Shown here piece after piece: positions 1 to 8,817 of a stretch of DNA of 64,000 nucleotides (position 1 is the first letter of the stretch; the number at the start of each line of letters is the position of its first letter). Position numbers and translations under genes: made by a program. A model generated the notes under the pieces. It saw nothing but the letters and a program-made list of their open reading frames with translations. It made no database searches and was not told where the DNA came from. Origin of the DNA: Neobacillus piezotolerans (GTDB lineage: Bacteria > Bacillota > Bacilli > Bacillales > Cytobacillaceae); contig NZ_QNQT01000006.1 of NCBI RefSeq assembly GCF_003362805.1, positions 62,001-126,000 of the forward strand, written 5' to 3'.

Positions 1-322
1 GCGGAGGTTTTCCGCTGATGGTTAGTTGAACCAATCGGACCTTTACGGGCAGTTGACCCCATCCATCATCTTCGATTCCTCTGAATCTTGAGGTGGGGTC
101 TTACTGCCCGTTAAGAGTGGGATAAAGTGAAACTTCCATCAGCGGAGGTTTTCCGCTGATGGTTAGTTGAACCAATCGGACCTTTATGGGCAGTTGACCC
201 CATCCATCATCTTCGATTCCTCTGAAGCTTGAGGTGGGGTCTTACTGCCCGTTAAGAGTGGGATAAAGTGAACCTTCCATCAGCGGTGGTTTTCCGTTGA
301 TGATTAGTTGAACCAATCGGAG
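1..322. repeat. Tandem 141-bp structured repeat, 2.3 copies, upstream of dat
   Basis: Two near-identical 141-bp units (1-141 and 142-282) are followed by about 40 bp of a third (283-322). The third copy ends where the dat ribosome binding site begins. Each unit carries a short hairpin with CATCAGCGGA-type arms and a long one: outer arms ACGGGCAGT (45-53) and ACTGCCCGT (103-111), inner arms GACCCCA (55-61) and TGGGGTC (94-100). Several differences between copies keep G-U pairing, for example ACGGGCAG to ATGGGCAG in copy 2 and CCGCTGATG to CCGTTGATG in copy 3. This suggests structure at the RNA level. The array may continue upstream of the window. I do not recognise a named family. Confidence 0.9.
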
Positions 323-330
323 GAAATTAT

Positions 331-1197
331 ATGGAATATGTAGTATTCAACGGGGAAATCATTGAACGAAGCCAGGCAAAAATCGATGTTGAAGACCGTG
401 GCTATCAATTCGGGGATGGCGTTTATGAAGTCATCCGCGTCTATAACGGAAAAATGTTCACCGCCAACGAGCATCTTGAACGGCTTGTATCAAGCGCTGA
501 AAAAATCGGCATGAAACTCGGGTGGTCAATTGGGGAACTTGAAAGCCTCTTTGCTACATTAATAGAGAAAAATGGGCTCGGCACCGGAATTGTGTATATG
601 CAGGTGACAAGGGGCGCGTCTCCAAGGAACCACGCATTCCCTCCCGCCGGCGTTGCCCAGACGCTTGTTGCATACACAAGGGACATGAAGCGTCCGGTGA
701 ACAACTTTGCGAACGGAGTAAAAACGATTTTGGCGGAAGACATCCGTTGGCTCCGCTGCGACATTAAAAGCCTGAATTTGCTCGGCAATATCCTGGCAAA
801 ACAAAAGGCTGCCGAAGCTGGCTGCTATGAAGCCATCCTCCACAGAGGGGAAAAAATTACCGAGGGCAGTTCCTCGAATATTTTTATCATCAAAGACGGC
901 GCGGTAATAACCCACCCGGCCAACAATTATATCCTTAATGGAATTACAAGGCAAACGCTCGAAAAAATATGCGCGGCCAGTGGGATTCCGTTTATAGAAA
1001 AGGAGTTTACTGTCGCGGATTTGCTTGGGGCCGATGAAATCGCCGTGGGCAGCACGACATCGGAAATAACGCCGGTTGTCGAAGTGGACGGTAAGCATGT
1101 AGGCGACGGGGCACCAGGGCACGTAACGAAAAAACTTCAATCCCTGTTCGATCAAGAGATTGAAAGGCAATGCGGAAAGCTTGCCGTAAATAACTAG
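331..1197 (+). CDS. dat: D-amino-acid aminotransferase (D-alanine aminotransferase)
   Basis: PLP-dependent fold-type IV transaminase that interconverts D-alanine and 2-oxoglutarate with pyruvate and D-glutamate, supplying D-amino acids for peptidoglycan. The 288-residue length is typical. The Schiff-base lysine is K146 in CDIKSLNLLGN. The residues known to position the substrate carboxylate in the Bacillus enzyme have counterparts at Y32, R99 and H101 (RGASPRNH). The start ATG has a clear GGAGG about 8 bases upstream, immediately after the partial third repeat copy. A hairpin terminator follows. The family also contains branched-chain aminotransferases and aminodeoxychorismate lyases, but the RNH motif favours D-amino-acid specificity. 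Confidence 0.95.
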   Translation: MEYVVFNGEIIERSQAKIDVEDRGYQFGDGVYEVIRVYNGKMFTANEHLERLVSSAEKIGMKLGWSIGELESLFATLIEKNGLGTGIVYMQVTRGASPRNHAFPPAGVAQTLVAYTRDMKRPVNNFANGVKTILAEDIRWLRCDIKSLNLLGNILAKQKAAEAGCYEAILHRGEKITEGSSSNIFIIKDGAVITHPANNYILNGITRQTLEKICAASGIPFIEKEFTVADLLGADEIAVGSTTSEITPVVEVDGKHVGDGAPGHVTKKLQSLFDQEIERQCGKLAVNN

Positions 1198-1229
1198 GCA
1201 AGGCTCCAAATTAAACAGGGGCCTGCAGG

Positions 1230-1268
1230 AAAGGGCTGCCCGTCAATGAATGGGCGGCCCTGTTTTTT
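1230..1268 (+). terminator. Rho-independent terminator of dat
   Basis: Stem AGGGCTGCCC / GGGCGGCCCT with a 10-base loop, followed by seven-base T-rich tail. Confidence 0.85.
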
Positions 1269-1336
1269 CAAAGCATAAGGAATGTTTAACCTTATTTGGG
1301 GATGGTTTGCTAAAATAGACTTAAAGGGTGGATACA

Positions 1337-1897
1337 ATGAGCCATTATTTTTTTGCGGCAAAAATTCCAACTGAAACGAAGGTAGCCATGGAAGACAGGA
1401 TGAAAGAGTTAAGGGAACAGTTTCCTTTCCGGCGCTGGGTCCATTATGAGGATTTGCATATAACCCTCGCATTTCTTGGGGCGGCTCCGGAAGGCAAAGT
1501 GGAAAAAGCGAGTTCATTAGTCGGAGAAACACTGGCCAACTCCAAGTCTTTTCCGCTCACAATCACTGGTTTGGGGGTTTTCGGCCAAAAGGACAGCCCC
1601 AGGGTATTTTGGGCTTCACTTTCAAAAAGTGAAAAACTTGGCGAACTAAGGAACAGGGTATTTGCAGCATGTAAAGAGGCGGGGTTCCAATTGGAGACGA
1701 GGCCGTTCGCTCCCCATGTGACTCTTGCTAGGAATTGGGAAGGGGAAGCCCCATTTAATCCCGGAAAATTGGCTGAACAGCCGCTTGATCTCGACTTTTT
1801 GCTTGATGAAGTTGTCCTTTATCGGACAAATATGGAAAAAACGCCTAAATATGAATCTATACAGAGTTTCAGTCTAAACAGCACTGAACTGCAATAG
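1337..1897 (+). CDS. thpR: RNA 2',3'-cyclic phosphodiesterase (2H family, YtlP/ThpR)
   Basis: 2H phosphoesterase (formerly annotated 2'-5' RNA ligase) that opens 2',3'-cyclic phosphate RNA ends. The two catalytic HxTx motifs are visible: HIT at residues 41-43 (HITLAFLG) and HVT at 127-129 (HVTLARN). The length of 186 residues fits the family. An in-frame GTG at 1328 would add three residues, but the ATG at 1337 is preferred because AGGGTGG lies five bases upstream. It is followed 39 bases later by ytlR on the same strand with no terminator between, so the two may be co-transcribed. The physiological RNA substrate in Bacillus is not known to me. Confidence 0.88.
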   Translation: MSHYFFAAKIPTETKVAMEDRMKELREQFPFRRWVHYEDLHITLAFLGAAPEGKVEKASSLVGETLANSKSFPLTITGLGVFGQKDSPRVFWASLSKSEKLGELRNRVFAACKEAGFQLETRPFAPHVTLARNWEGEAPFNPGKLAEQPLDLDFLLDEVVLYRTNMEKTPKYESIQSFSLNSTELQ

Positions 1898-1936
1898 AAA
1901 TAGAGAATTGAATGGCAGAGGGACAGGAGCCGGCAA

Positions 1937-2887
1937 ATGAATACATTTTATTTTATCGTGAACCCGAAGGCGGGAAACGGCAAAGGCAGGGCGGTTTGGA
2001 AAAGGGCCGAGCAAAAGCTCAATACCCTTCACATTCCTTACCGCGCTTTTTTTACCGAATATCCGGGGCATGCCATTGAATTGTCCAGGACCGCCGCGGG
2101 ACTGGCGGATGGGGAGCAGGCTGTTGTAGTTGCAGTTGGCGGGGATGGAACCGCACATGAGGTTCTGAATGGTCTGGGGGCATTTGCAACTTCAGGCTTT
2201 GGTTTCATCCCCGCGGGATCAGGGAATGATTTTTCACGTGGGTTCGGAATTCCGGCGGACCCGATGGATGCCCTTGGTCTTTTGCTAGGCATTCAGGAGA
2301 GAAACCCATCCTCCACTGATTGCGGTTCGCTTAACCTAAATGGAAAGAATCATCTTTTCATCAATAGTGCCGGGGCTGGATTCGATGCGCTCGTTTCGAA
2401 AAAAGCGAATGAGTCCCGCCTGAAAGGGCTGTTCAACCGGCTGTCGCTTGGGAAACTTGTTTATGTGTACATTTTACTGAAGGAGCTTGCCTCTTATAAT
2501 CGGACGCCCCTCCAAGTAACAATTGATGGAAATGTCCATAGCTTTAAGGACGCCTGGTTTGCAACGGTTTCAAACCAGCCTTACTACGGTGGCGGGATGA
2601 TTATTTCACCTTGTGCAAGGCCCGATGATGGCGAACTTGATATTACGGTGGTCCATAGGCTGTCGAAGGCAAAGCTGCTGCTCGTTTTCATGAGCGTTTT
2701 TTGGGGAAAACATACTTCTTTTGAGGAAGTACATATGTTCAAGGGAAAAGAAATCAAGATCCAGACAACATCTCCCATTCACATCCATGCGGATGGAGAG
2801 TATATTGGCATGGCGAACACTGGAGAAATAATGGCGGTTCCAGGGGCGGCAAAACTGGCCCATGGAACCCCAGGAAAAGAGACTTAG
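1937..2887 (+). CDS. ytlR: Diacylglycerol/lipid kinase family protein YtlR
   Basis: Member of the DagK/YegS/sphingosine-kinase-like family, which phosphorylates membrane lipids from ATP. N-terminal NPKAGNGKG (residues 9-17), the nucleotide-binding GGDGTAHEVLNG and GSGNDFSR are all present, followed by a beta-rich C-terminal domain. The length is 316 residues. The start has ACAGGAG seven bases upstream. The end lies close to or overlaps the start region of the downstream pullulanase. DgkB is the established undecaprenol/diacylglycerol kinase in Bacillus; the substrate of YtlR itself is uncertain. Confidence 0.88.
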   Translation: MNTFYFIVNPKAGNGKGRAVWKRAEQKLNTLHIPYRAFFTEYPGHAIELSRTAAGLADGEQAVVVAVGGDGTAHEVLNGLGAFATSGFGFIPAGSGNDFSRGFGIPADPMDALGLLLGIQERNPSSTDCGSLNLNGKNHLFINSAGAGFDALVSKKANESRLKGLFNRLSLGKLVYVYILLKELASYNRTPLQVTIDGNVHSFKDAWFATVSNQPYYGGGMIISPCARPDDGELDITVVHRLSKAKLLLVFMSVFWGKHTSFEEVHMFKGKEIKIQTTSPIHIHADGEYIGMANTGEIMAVPGAAKLAHGTPGKET

Positions 2888-2906
2888 AGAAAAAGGGGTG
2901 AGGCGA

Positions 2907-5066
2907 TTGGCTTCCGATAATCGGCCATTTTTTGCATATCTCGATGCCATGGATACAATCACGGTTTTGCTGCCGCTGCCCCTGAAGGAACCAGAGCCGG
3001 CTTCTTTCACTCTTGAGAGCAGATTTGGCGGCGGCGAGGTTTCGATAGAGGAACGCCATGAAATCGAAGGATATCTCAAGTATATATGTAGATTCAAAGA
3101 TCCGTATGCATTCGGAACGGAACATTGGGTCGTAAGCGGCAACGGCTCCAGGACGGACGTGCAAATCGGTGCTGTAACGAGGAGCAAAGAGTTTGACCGT
3201 GAATTCTTTTACTCAGGGGACGACCTTGGCTCATCATGCCAAAACGGCCGTACGTCCTTTAAGGTTTGGGCGCCTACAGCGACAAATGTGAAAATAAAAA
3301 TATATATGCCAGGCGAGGGCCGCTTTGAATTGGTGAAAATGGCCAGAGGGGAAAAAGGCGTTTGGTCCTTGGAACTTGGCCGCGATCTTGAGTTTGCCAG
3401 GTATACGTATATGGCTTTCATTAACCAGGAATGGAAGGAGGCGGCCGATCCTTATGCCGCGGCCGTAACCGTGAATGGAACCCATGGAGTCGTGGCGCGC
3501 CTTGAGAATACAGCGGTTCCCAAAATCCCCATGCCTCCTTTCAGCCACCCGGCAGATGCGATTATTTATGAAACGCATATACGCGATTTTACTATCCATC
3601 CCGTGGGAGGGGCGGTACACAAAGGATTGTATAAAGGAGCAGGGGAAACCGGGACGACAGGGCCAGACGGAAAACCGACAGGACTGTCGCATGTAAAGGA
3701 ACTTGGTGCGACACATATTGAATTTTTGCCGTTCAATGATTTCGCCGGAGTGGACGAGACAAACATTCGGGCTGCTTACAATTGGGGGTACAACCCGGTG
3801 CATTTCAATGTTCCCGAGGGAAGTTATTCAACCAACCCGGACGATCCATACACCCGAATACGGGAACTGAAGGAAATGATTGAAGCAATCCATTCAGTTG
3901 GCATTCGGGTAATCATGGATGTTGTCTACAATCACGTTTTCATTCGTGAAAAATCATCGTTTGAGCAGCTTGTTCCCGGATATTATTTCCGGTACAACGA
4001 ACACGGCCTGCCCTCGGATGGAACCGGCGTCGGAAACGATTTTGCCTCGGAGCGCCTGATGGCAAGAAAATTCATCATCGACTCCATTATCCATTGGATT
4101 AAAGAATACAATCTTGACGGCTTCCGGTTTGACCTGATGGGCATTCTTGATGTCCAAACAATGGCCGAAATCCGAAATGCTTGCGACAGGCTGAAGCCGG
4201 GAATGCTGATTATCGGCGAGGGGTGGGAACTTAACACACCTCTTCACCCGGGTGAAAAAGCGACAATCCGTAATCAGCGCAGGCTTCCAACCATCGGACA
4301 ATTCAATGACCGTTTCAGGGATGCCATCAAAGGAAGTACATTTAATTTGTATGAGCGTGGGTACGCATTGGGCAATGGAACGTACACTGAACAGGCAAAG
4401 GAAGCGATCTCGGGAAGTGTTGGCATATTTTCCGGCCAGCCGCTTTTTAGTGAACCTGGCCAGTCCGTCAATTATGTCGAGTCACATGACAATCATACTC
4501 TTTGGGATAAGCTGGAAGCATGCCTTGGAGATTCGGGAGAGTTGCTGAAAATAAAATGCCACCGCCTGGCGACAAGCCTTGTCCTCCTATCCCAGGGACT
4601 TCCATTCCTCCATGGCGGACAGGAGTTTTTCAGGACGAAGGGCGGCGATGGCAACAGCTACAAGTCACCGGAAAACGTAAACTGGCTGGATTGGGAAAGG
4701 AAGGCGGCCTTCCAGGATAATGTCCGTTACATTACAGGAATGATTGAAATCAGGAAATCGCTCTCCTGTTTCAGGATGAGGGAAAACGAACAAATTCGGA
4801 ACACCCTCGCCGATCTTGGCCTGCCGCATCCGTTGATTGGCTTTCATTATAAGGATAACTGGGGGGAAGGCGAGGCGATCCTTCTTGTGAATCCGACCGC
4901 ATTCATCCACCAGCTGCCGCTTCCGAAAGGTGAATGGGAGGTCCTTGCCGATGACCTCCATGCAGGGGTTACCCCGCTCAGATCATTCCCTCACCATGCA
5001 GACGTTGCAATCGAACCAGTCAGCATCATGGTTTTACTTAAGAAATGCAATGAAGCGGGGAATTGA
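2907..5066 (+). CDS. amyX: Type I pullulanase (alpha-1,6-debranching enzyme), GH13
   Basis: Hydrolyses alpha-1,6 branch points of pullulan, glycogen or amylopectin. The order is an N-terminal beta domain, a CBM48-like module (about residues 100-200, FKVWAPTAT), then the GH13 barrel. The type I signature YNWGYNP is present. Catalytic residues by GH13 convention are nucleophile D409 (GFRFDLMG), acid/base E438 (IIGEGWE) and D528 (VESHDNH). No signal peptide, so probably cytoplasmic, as for B. subtilis AmyX. The open frame extends upstream to 2862, but TTG 2907 has AAAGGGGTGA just upstream and gives 719 residues, close to the roughly 718 of AmyX. A terminator-like hairpin follows at 5172. Confidence 0.92.
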   Translation: MASDNRPFFAYLDAMDTITVLLPLPLKEPEPASFTLESRFGGGEVSIEERHEIEGYLKYICRFKDPYAFGTEHWVVSGNGSRTDVQIGAVTRSKEFDREFFYSGDDLGSSCQNGRTSFKVWAPTATNVKIKIYMPGEGRFELVKMARGEKGVWSLELGRDLEFARYTYMAFINQEWKEAADPYAAAVTVNGTHGVVARLENTAVPKIPMPPFSHPADAIIYETHIRDFTIHPVGGAVHKGLYKGAGETGTTGPDGKPTGLSHVKELGATHIEFLPFNDFAGVDETNIRAAYNWGYNPVHFNVPEGSYSTNPDDPYTRIRELKEMIEAIHSVGIRVIMDVVYNHVFIREKSSFEQLVPGYYFRYNEHGLPSDGTGVGNDFASERLMARKFIIDSIIHWIKEYNLDGFRFDLMGILDVQTMAEIRNACDRLKPGMLIIGEGWELNTPLHPGEKATIRNQRRLPTIGQFNDRFRDAIKGSTFNLYERGYALGNGTYTEQAKEAISGSVGIFSGQPLFSEPGQSVNYVESHDNHTLWDKLEACLGDSGELLKIKCHRLATSLVLLSQGLPFLHGGQEFFRTKGGDGNSYKSPENVNWLDWERKAAFQDNVRYITGMIEIRKSLSCFRMRENEQIRNTLADLGLPHPLIGFHYKDNWGEGEAILLVNPTAFIHQLPLPKGEWEVLADDLHAGVTPLRSFPHHADVAIEPVSIMVLLKKCNEAGN

Positions 5067-5132
5067 TTTCTTTGTTTAGCCTGTTTAGGGGAGGAATAAA
5101 TGATACAATCGAGTATTTTTTCATTCATCCCC

Positions 5133-5162
5133 TTGACGAAAAATGGCGAAAGGGGATAAAAT
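5133..5162 (+). promoter_or_regulatory. Sigma-A-like promoter, TTGACG-N18-TAAAAT
   Basis: Good -35 and -10 hexamers with 18-bp spacing between amyX and ytmP. A hairpin with a T-tract begins only about 10 bases after the -10, so a transcript from here would be terminated or attenuated before ytmP. Confidence 0.4.
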
Positions 5163-5171
5163 TTATAAGAT

Positions 5172-5207
5172 AGCTATTGAATTGGCAATAGCTGTCTTTT
5201 TCTTTCT
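5172..5207 (+). terminator. Terminator downstream of amyX
   Basis: Perfect 8-bp stem AGCTATTG / CAATAGCT with a six-base loop, followed by GTCTTTTTCTTTCT. Confidence 0.75.
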
Positions 5208-5304
5208 ACTGCGAAATTAGCGATTAATTCTAACTTAAGACTTTGGCAAAATAGATCCGGGAACAAAAACCGATGGCTGCCGGACATAATGTAGGTGACT
5301 AATT

Positions 5305-6078
5305 TTGGACTATCTATTAGGGGAAGACTGGGAAATAACCCCGGCCGGGGGAGCCACAGGGAGAGCTTTTTTTGCAAAACACCATGAGCAAAGCCTATTT
5401 TTGAAGCGGAATTCTTCACCTTTCCTGGCGGTACTTTCAGCGGAAGGAATTGTACCGAAGCTGGTGTGGACCAGGCGGCTTGAAAATGGGGATGTCATTA
5501 CTGCGCAGCAATGGAAAACCGGCCGAGAACTGGAGCCCGAAGAAATGGGCCAGGAACGGGTCGCGAAGTTATTAAAGAAAATCCATTGCTCTGAGCCGAT
5601 GCTATCCATGCTCCGCAGGCTGGGAAAGGCGCCTGTCACTCCCGAAAGAATGTTTGGGAATCTTAAAACTGGCCTCGACCCGGGTGTTGCGGCAATGCCG
5701 GCAGTCCAGCAGGCAATGCTTTTTTTAGAAAAAGAAGTCGGGAATGTCCATTCGGCTGAACATGTCGTATGCCATTGTGACATTAACCATAATAATTGGC
5801 TGTTGGGTGAAGACGGCAGGCTGTATTTAATTGACTGGGACGGCGCGATGGTTGGGGACCCAGCGATTGACCTGGGGATGCTCTTGTACTGGTACATTCC
5901 TGATACGGACTGGCAAGAATGGCTGAGCAAGTATGGTGCCGAGCTGACGGAGGAATTAAAGCTCCGAATGAAATGGTACGTTGCCGCCCAGGCAATCGAG
6001 TCCGTTCAATGGCATAAAAGAAGAAGCCGTTTTGAGGAAATGAACAAATGGTCAGACTTCCTCACAGGGATTTTATAA
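5305..6078 (+). CDS. ytmP: Choline/aminoglycoside kinase-like phosphotransferase YtmP
   Basis: APH/choline-kinase superfamily protein of 257 residues. The catalytic HxDxxxxN loop is HCDINHNN (H157, D159, N164), and the metal-binding motif is LIDWDG (D177). No antibiotic resistance is implied; the genomic homologue is a housekeeping gene of unknown small-molecule substrate next to trmB. The start is TTG at 5305, with AGGTGA six bases upstream. The stop codon overlaps the convergent ytzH stop by six bases. The presence of ytmP, ytzH, trmB and ytnP together matches B. subtilis gene order. Confidence 0.85.
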   Translation: MDYLLGEDWEITPAGGATGRAFFAKHHEQSLFLKRNSSPFLAVLSAEGIVPKLVWTRRLENGDVITAQQWKTGRELEPEEMGQERVAKLLKKIHCSEPMLSMLRRLGKAPVTPERMFGNLKTGLDPGVAAMPAVQQAMLFLEKEVGNVHSAEHVVCHCDINHNNWLLGEDGRLYLIDWDGAMVGDPAIDLGMLLYWYIPDTDWQEWLSKYGAELTEELKLRMKWYVAAQAIESVQWHKRRSRFEEMNKWSDFLTGIL

Positions 6079-6366
6079 TTTGGTGGAAAATTGGTCGATC
6101 TCGTCCACCCAATTTTGCAGGTGGCCCTGATTCATTACGATGTGGTTATCTAGGTCAGCACTTTGGGCGCCATGCTGGCCATAGTAGTAGATTTCTTGAA
6201 GGATATCCTTTACATTCTGGTTGATGCCTGTATGGGCCATGAGGGATTTGACGATCCGCTCGACTTGCTCGCATTCGGCGACCGAGCCGCAGCAATCCGT
6301 CTGGTGGCTGCTTAGGATATCCCTAAGAACGGTAGCCTTGTCCTGATTGTTCAATGGCATATGCAT
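6073..6366 (-). CDS. ytzH: YtzH-like protein
   Basis: Small soluble protein of 97 residues with an internal Cys-Cys (HQTDCCGSV), assigned to the YtzH family by sequence and by its place between ytmP and trmB. Function unknown. The start ATG at 6366 has GGAAAGGA six bases upstream; a second in-frame ATG two codons later is less well spaced. It is convergent with ytmP, and the two coding sequences overlap by six bases at their stops, so neither has room for a private terminator. Confidence 0.78.
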   Translation of the reverse strand: MHMPLNNQDKATVLRDILSSHQTDCCGSVAECEQVERIVKSLMAHTGINQNVKDILQEIYYYGQHGAQSADLDNHIVMNQGHLQNWVDEIDQFSTKL

Positions 6367-6424
6367 TCATCATCCTTTCCATAATATCGATCCAACTCAA
6401 CACCCTTTCCAGGGCGAAGATAAG

Positions 6425-6463
6425 AGGAATCCATGACTAGGTTATGGATTCCTCCGTTTGTTT
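6425..6463. repeat. Perfect 10-bp inverted repeat upstream of trmB
   Basis: AGGAATCCAT / ATGGATTCCT with a nine-base loop, between the divergently transcribed ytzH and trmB. The tail on the plus strand is CCGTTTGTTT, so it may be a weak terminator or a leader hairpin. Confidence 0.55.
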
Positions 6464-6628
6464 ATGCAGTGGGCCCGCACCGGATCTTGCCAAACCGGCT
6501 TGCAAGCTTTAGGGCTTCATGGTAAAAATAAGAAGGTATGTAATCGATGTTGAGAAATAACCAGTTGCAAAGCAGTTACCGCGATGGCGGCACGGCTTTC
6601 GGCTGGATGAGAAAATAGGAGTGTACGT

Positions 6629-7270
6629 ATGAGATTTCGCAATAAACCGTGGGCCGGGGAAAAAATCCGGCAATACCCGCAATATGTCATTTCTGAGCCT
6701 GAAACACATAAAGGAAAATGGCATGAAGTGTTTGGCAACGCCAATCCGCTCCATATTGAAGTTGGGACAGGCAAGGGTAGATTCATTACCGGCATGGCAG
6801 CAGCCAACCCGGACATAAACTACCTTGGCGTCGAACTTCACATGGGAGTACTTGCATCCGCGCTTGACCGGCTCATTGAAGCGGAACTGCCAAATGTGAA
6901 ATTATTGAATGTGAATGCAGCAGAGCTGCTATCATATTTCGCGAAAAATGACATCAGCCGCCTCTACTTGAACTTTTCGGACCCTTGGCCAAAAACAAGG
7001 CACGAAAAAAGGCGCCTGACCTATAAAAGCTTTTTGGACCTGTACGAACAAATTTTGATTGATGGCGGGGAAATCCATTTTAAAACCGATAACCAGGGGC
7101 TGTTCGAATATTCGCTTGTAAGCTTTTCCGAATATGGGATGCTATTGAAGAATGTCAGCCTTGACCTCCACAACAGCGGCTTTGAAGGAAATATCATGAC
7201 GGAATACGAAGAAAAATTTTCCGGAAAAGGCAACCGCATTTACAGGTGCGAAGTACAATACCAATCATGA
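6629..7270 (+). CDS. trmB: tRNA (guanine-N7-)-methyltransferase TrmB
   Basis: Makes m7G46 in the tRNA variable loop from S-adenosylmethionine. The SAM-binding segment [13 protein letters not shown] (near residue 46) and the family signature [17 protein letters not shown] (near residue 112) are intact. The length of 213 residues is standard. GGAG lies upstream of the ATG. A strong terminator follows immediately, separating it from ytnP. In B. subtilis this gene was called ytmQ. Confidence 0.95.
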   Translation: MRFRNKPWAGEKIRQYPQYVISEPETHKGKWHEVFGNANPLHIEVGTGKGRFITGMAAANPDINYLGVELHMGVLASALDRLIEAELPNVKLLNVNAAELLSYFAKNDISRLYLNFSDPWPKTRHEKRRLTYKSFLDLYEQILIDGGEIHFKTDNQGLFEYSLVSFSEYGMLLKNVSLDLHNSGFEGNIMTEYEEKFSGKGNRIYRCEVQYQS

Positions 7271-7277
7271 TACACAT

Positions 7278-7308
7278 CGCGTCCATCCATCAGGGTGGAC
7301 GTTTTTTT
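7278..7308 (+). terminator. Terminator of trmB
   Basis: Stem CGTCCATCC / GGGTGGACG (one wobble pair) followed by seven T. Confidence 0.85.
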
Positions 7309-7380
7309 AGCCTAAATCCTAAAAACGGAAAACACGGTACAATCATGGTAAAATGGAAAAATACGAGGAGGGGACAGTCA

Positions 7381-8226
7381 ATGGAGCGCTTAAACGTAGG
7401 ACGGCTTGAGCTTGTCTGGCTTAAGGGAGGCGTTACCCATATGGATGGCGGGGCGATGTTCGGGGTTGTTCCAAAACCGCTGTGGGAAAAGAAATACGCA
7501 TGCAACGAAAAAAACCAGATAGAACTTCGCTCGGACCCTATTCTGATCCGGCACAATGGAACGAATTATTTAATTGAATCGGGAATGGGAAATGGAAAGC
7601 TGACGGAAAAGCAAAAGAGGAATTACGGGGCGACGGAGGAATCCGATCTAGAAGCGGAGCTTGAAAAAGTAGGGATGAAACCCGAACAAATCGATTATGT
7701 TCTGATGACCCATCTCCATTTTGACCATGCGTGCGGACTGACCCGGCCAAATTCGGATGGGACCTATTCGTCCGTTTTCCCGAATGCGAAGATCATCGCA
7801 TCGAATGTTGAATGGGATGAAATGAGGAATCCGAATATCCGATCAAAAAATACATACTGGAAAGAAAATTGGCAAGCGCTTGAAAGCCAGGTTGAGTCGT
7901 TTGACAGTGAATGGAAAAATGGGCCATTTACAATGGTGCGCACAGGAGGGCATAGTGACGGACACTCCATCATCCTAATCGAGGATGGAGGGGATCTTGC
8001 TATCCACATGGCTGATTTAATGCCCACCCATGCCCATCTTAACCCTCTTTGGGTACTTGCCTACGACGATTATCCAATCGATTCGATTTTCGCAAAACAA
8101 AAATGGATTGGATATGGGCAGGAAAAAGAAGCATGGTTCACGTTTTATCATGACGCGTTTTTCCGCGCGGTAAAATGGGACGGTGAAGGGAAAATTGCGG
8201 AAAGTGTTCAAAGGATCCGGGAATAA
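7381..8226 (+). CDS. ytnP: Metallo-beta-lactamase-fold quorum-quenching lactonase YtnP
   Basis: Metallo-beta-lactamase superfamily hydrolase. Its B. subtilis homologue degrades N-acyl-homoserine lactone-type signals. The zinc-binding motif HLHFDH is at residues 111-116, with a second-site histidine in GGHSDGHS and an aspartate in [11 protein letters not shown]. An open frame extends upstream to 7246, but ATG 7381 follows GAGGAGGGG and gives 281 residues, equal to the B. subtilis protein as I recall it. No signal peptide is apparent. Confidence 0.9.
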   Translation: MERLNVGRLELVWLKGGVTHMDGGAMFGVVPKPLWEKKYACNEKNQIELRSDPILIRHNGTNYLIESGMGNGKLTEKQKRNYGATEESDLEAELEKVGMKPEQIDYVLMTHLHFDHACGLTRPNSDGTYSSVFPNAKIIASNVEWDEMRNPNIRSKNTYWKENWQALESQVESFDSEWKNGPFTMVRTGGHSDGHSIILIEDGGDLAIHMADLMPTHAHLNPLWVLAYDDYPIDSIFAKQKWIGYGQEKEAWFTFYHDAFFRAVKWDGEGKIAESVQRIRE

Positions 8227-8280
8227 TCAGCGTTAAGTTGAATGGCCAGGCCATGTCAGAAAACAGCTTTTTTGAAAAAG

Positions 8281-8312
8281 TAAAGGAGACCTGGCAAAGG
8301 TCTCCTGGCATT
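8281..8312. terminator. Bidirectional terminator between ytnP and the convergent PepSY-like gene
   Basis: Perfect 8-bp stem AGGAGACC (8284-8291) / GGTCTCCT (8299-8306). The minus-strand tail is TTTACTTTTTC; the plus-strand tail is GGCATTTTCCC. Confidence 0.75.
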
Positions 8313-8316
8313 TTCC

Positions 8317-8637
8317 CTAAAGTTTGTATACATCAAGAATTGTGCCAGTCTTTGAATCGGCGACAAATTCAAATTGTTCTCCTCCGTCGTCAAGACCGGG
8401 GGAGGTTCTCGTAATTCCGCCCCTGTACACACGATATTGGATTCCATTTTTCTCAAAAGGGACAGCTTCCATATGGATCCAAGAGCCGCTGACAGGACCA
8501 GATAGCCTGAATTGGCCCCTGGCATGGCTTAATACTTTTTGTGCCGGTACATCCATATTTTGTGAAACTGCGGTGTTGACCACGTATGCTCCGGCGGCCC
8601 CAGCCACTGCCCCAAGAAGGAAAGCCTTCCAATTCAT
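8317..8637 (-). CDS. ytzB: Small membrane-anchored PepSY-domain-like protein (YtzB-like)
   Basis: 106 residues. An N-terminal hydrophobic segment (about residues 5-20, AFLLGAVAGAAGAYVV) is a probable membrane anchor. The C-terminal half resembles a PepSY domain, ending FEFVADSKTGTILDVYKL. PepSY domains are known as inhibitor-like modules on the outer face of the membrane. The symbol rests on gene order next to ytnP and ytoP, and is therefore tentative. The start ATG has AAGGGGTGG upstream. It is convergent with ytnP and shares its terminator. Confidence 0.65.
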   Translation of the reverse strand: MNWKAFLLGAVAGAAGAYVVNTAVSQNMDVPAQKVLSHARGQFRLSGPVSGSWIHMEAVPFEKNGIQYRVYRGGITRTSPGLDDGGEQFEFVADSKTGTILDVYKL

Positions 8638-8817
8638 CCAACCACCCCTTCGGTTTAAATCAACCTTTGCATCTATTTTAGTATAGCCTAGATTGGCATT
8701 CAGTTCCTATAGATTTATTCCAAAGCGGGTATGGAAACGAGCGTGAAAGTTCTGTAAAATTAATTTTGTACATAAAAAAGCAGCTATTGGCTGAAATAAA
8801 CAATTAGGGAGTGCGCC

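Noticed and set aside
1-322. Possible CRISPR array
   Set aside because: The repeat unit is 141 bp and contiguous with no unique spacers, and no cas genes are present.
5305-6078. Aminoglycoside resistance gene
   Set aside because: The kinase motifs are shared with choline kinases and the gene lies in conserved housekeeping order (ytmP); no mobile context.
7381-8226. Beta-lactamase resistance gene
   Set aside because: The metallo-beta-lactamase fold here matches the YtnP lactonase family, without a signal peptide or resistance context.
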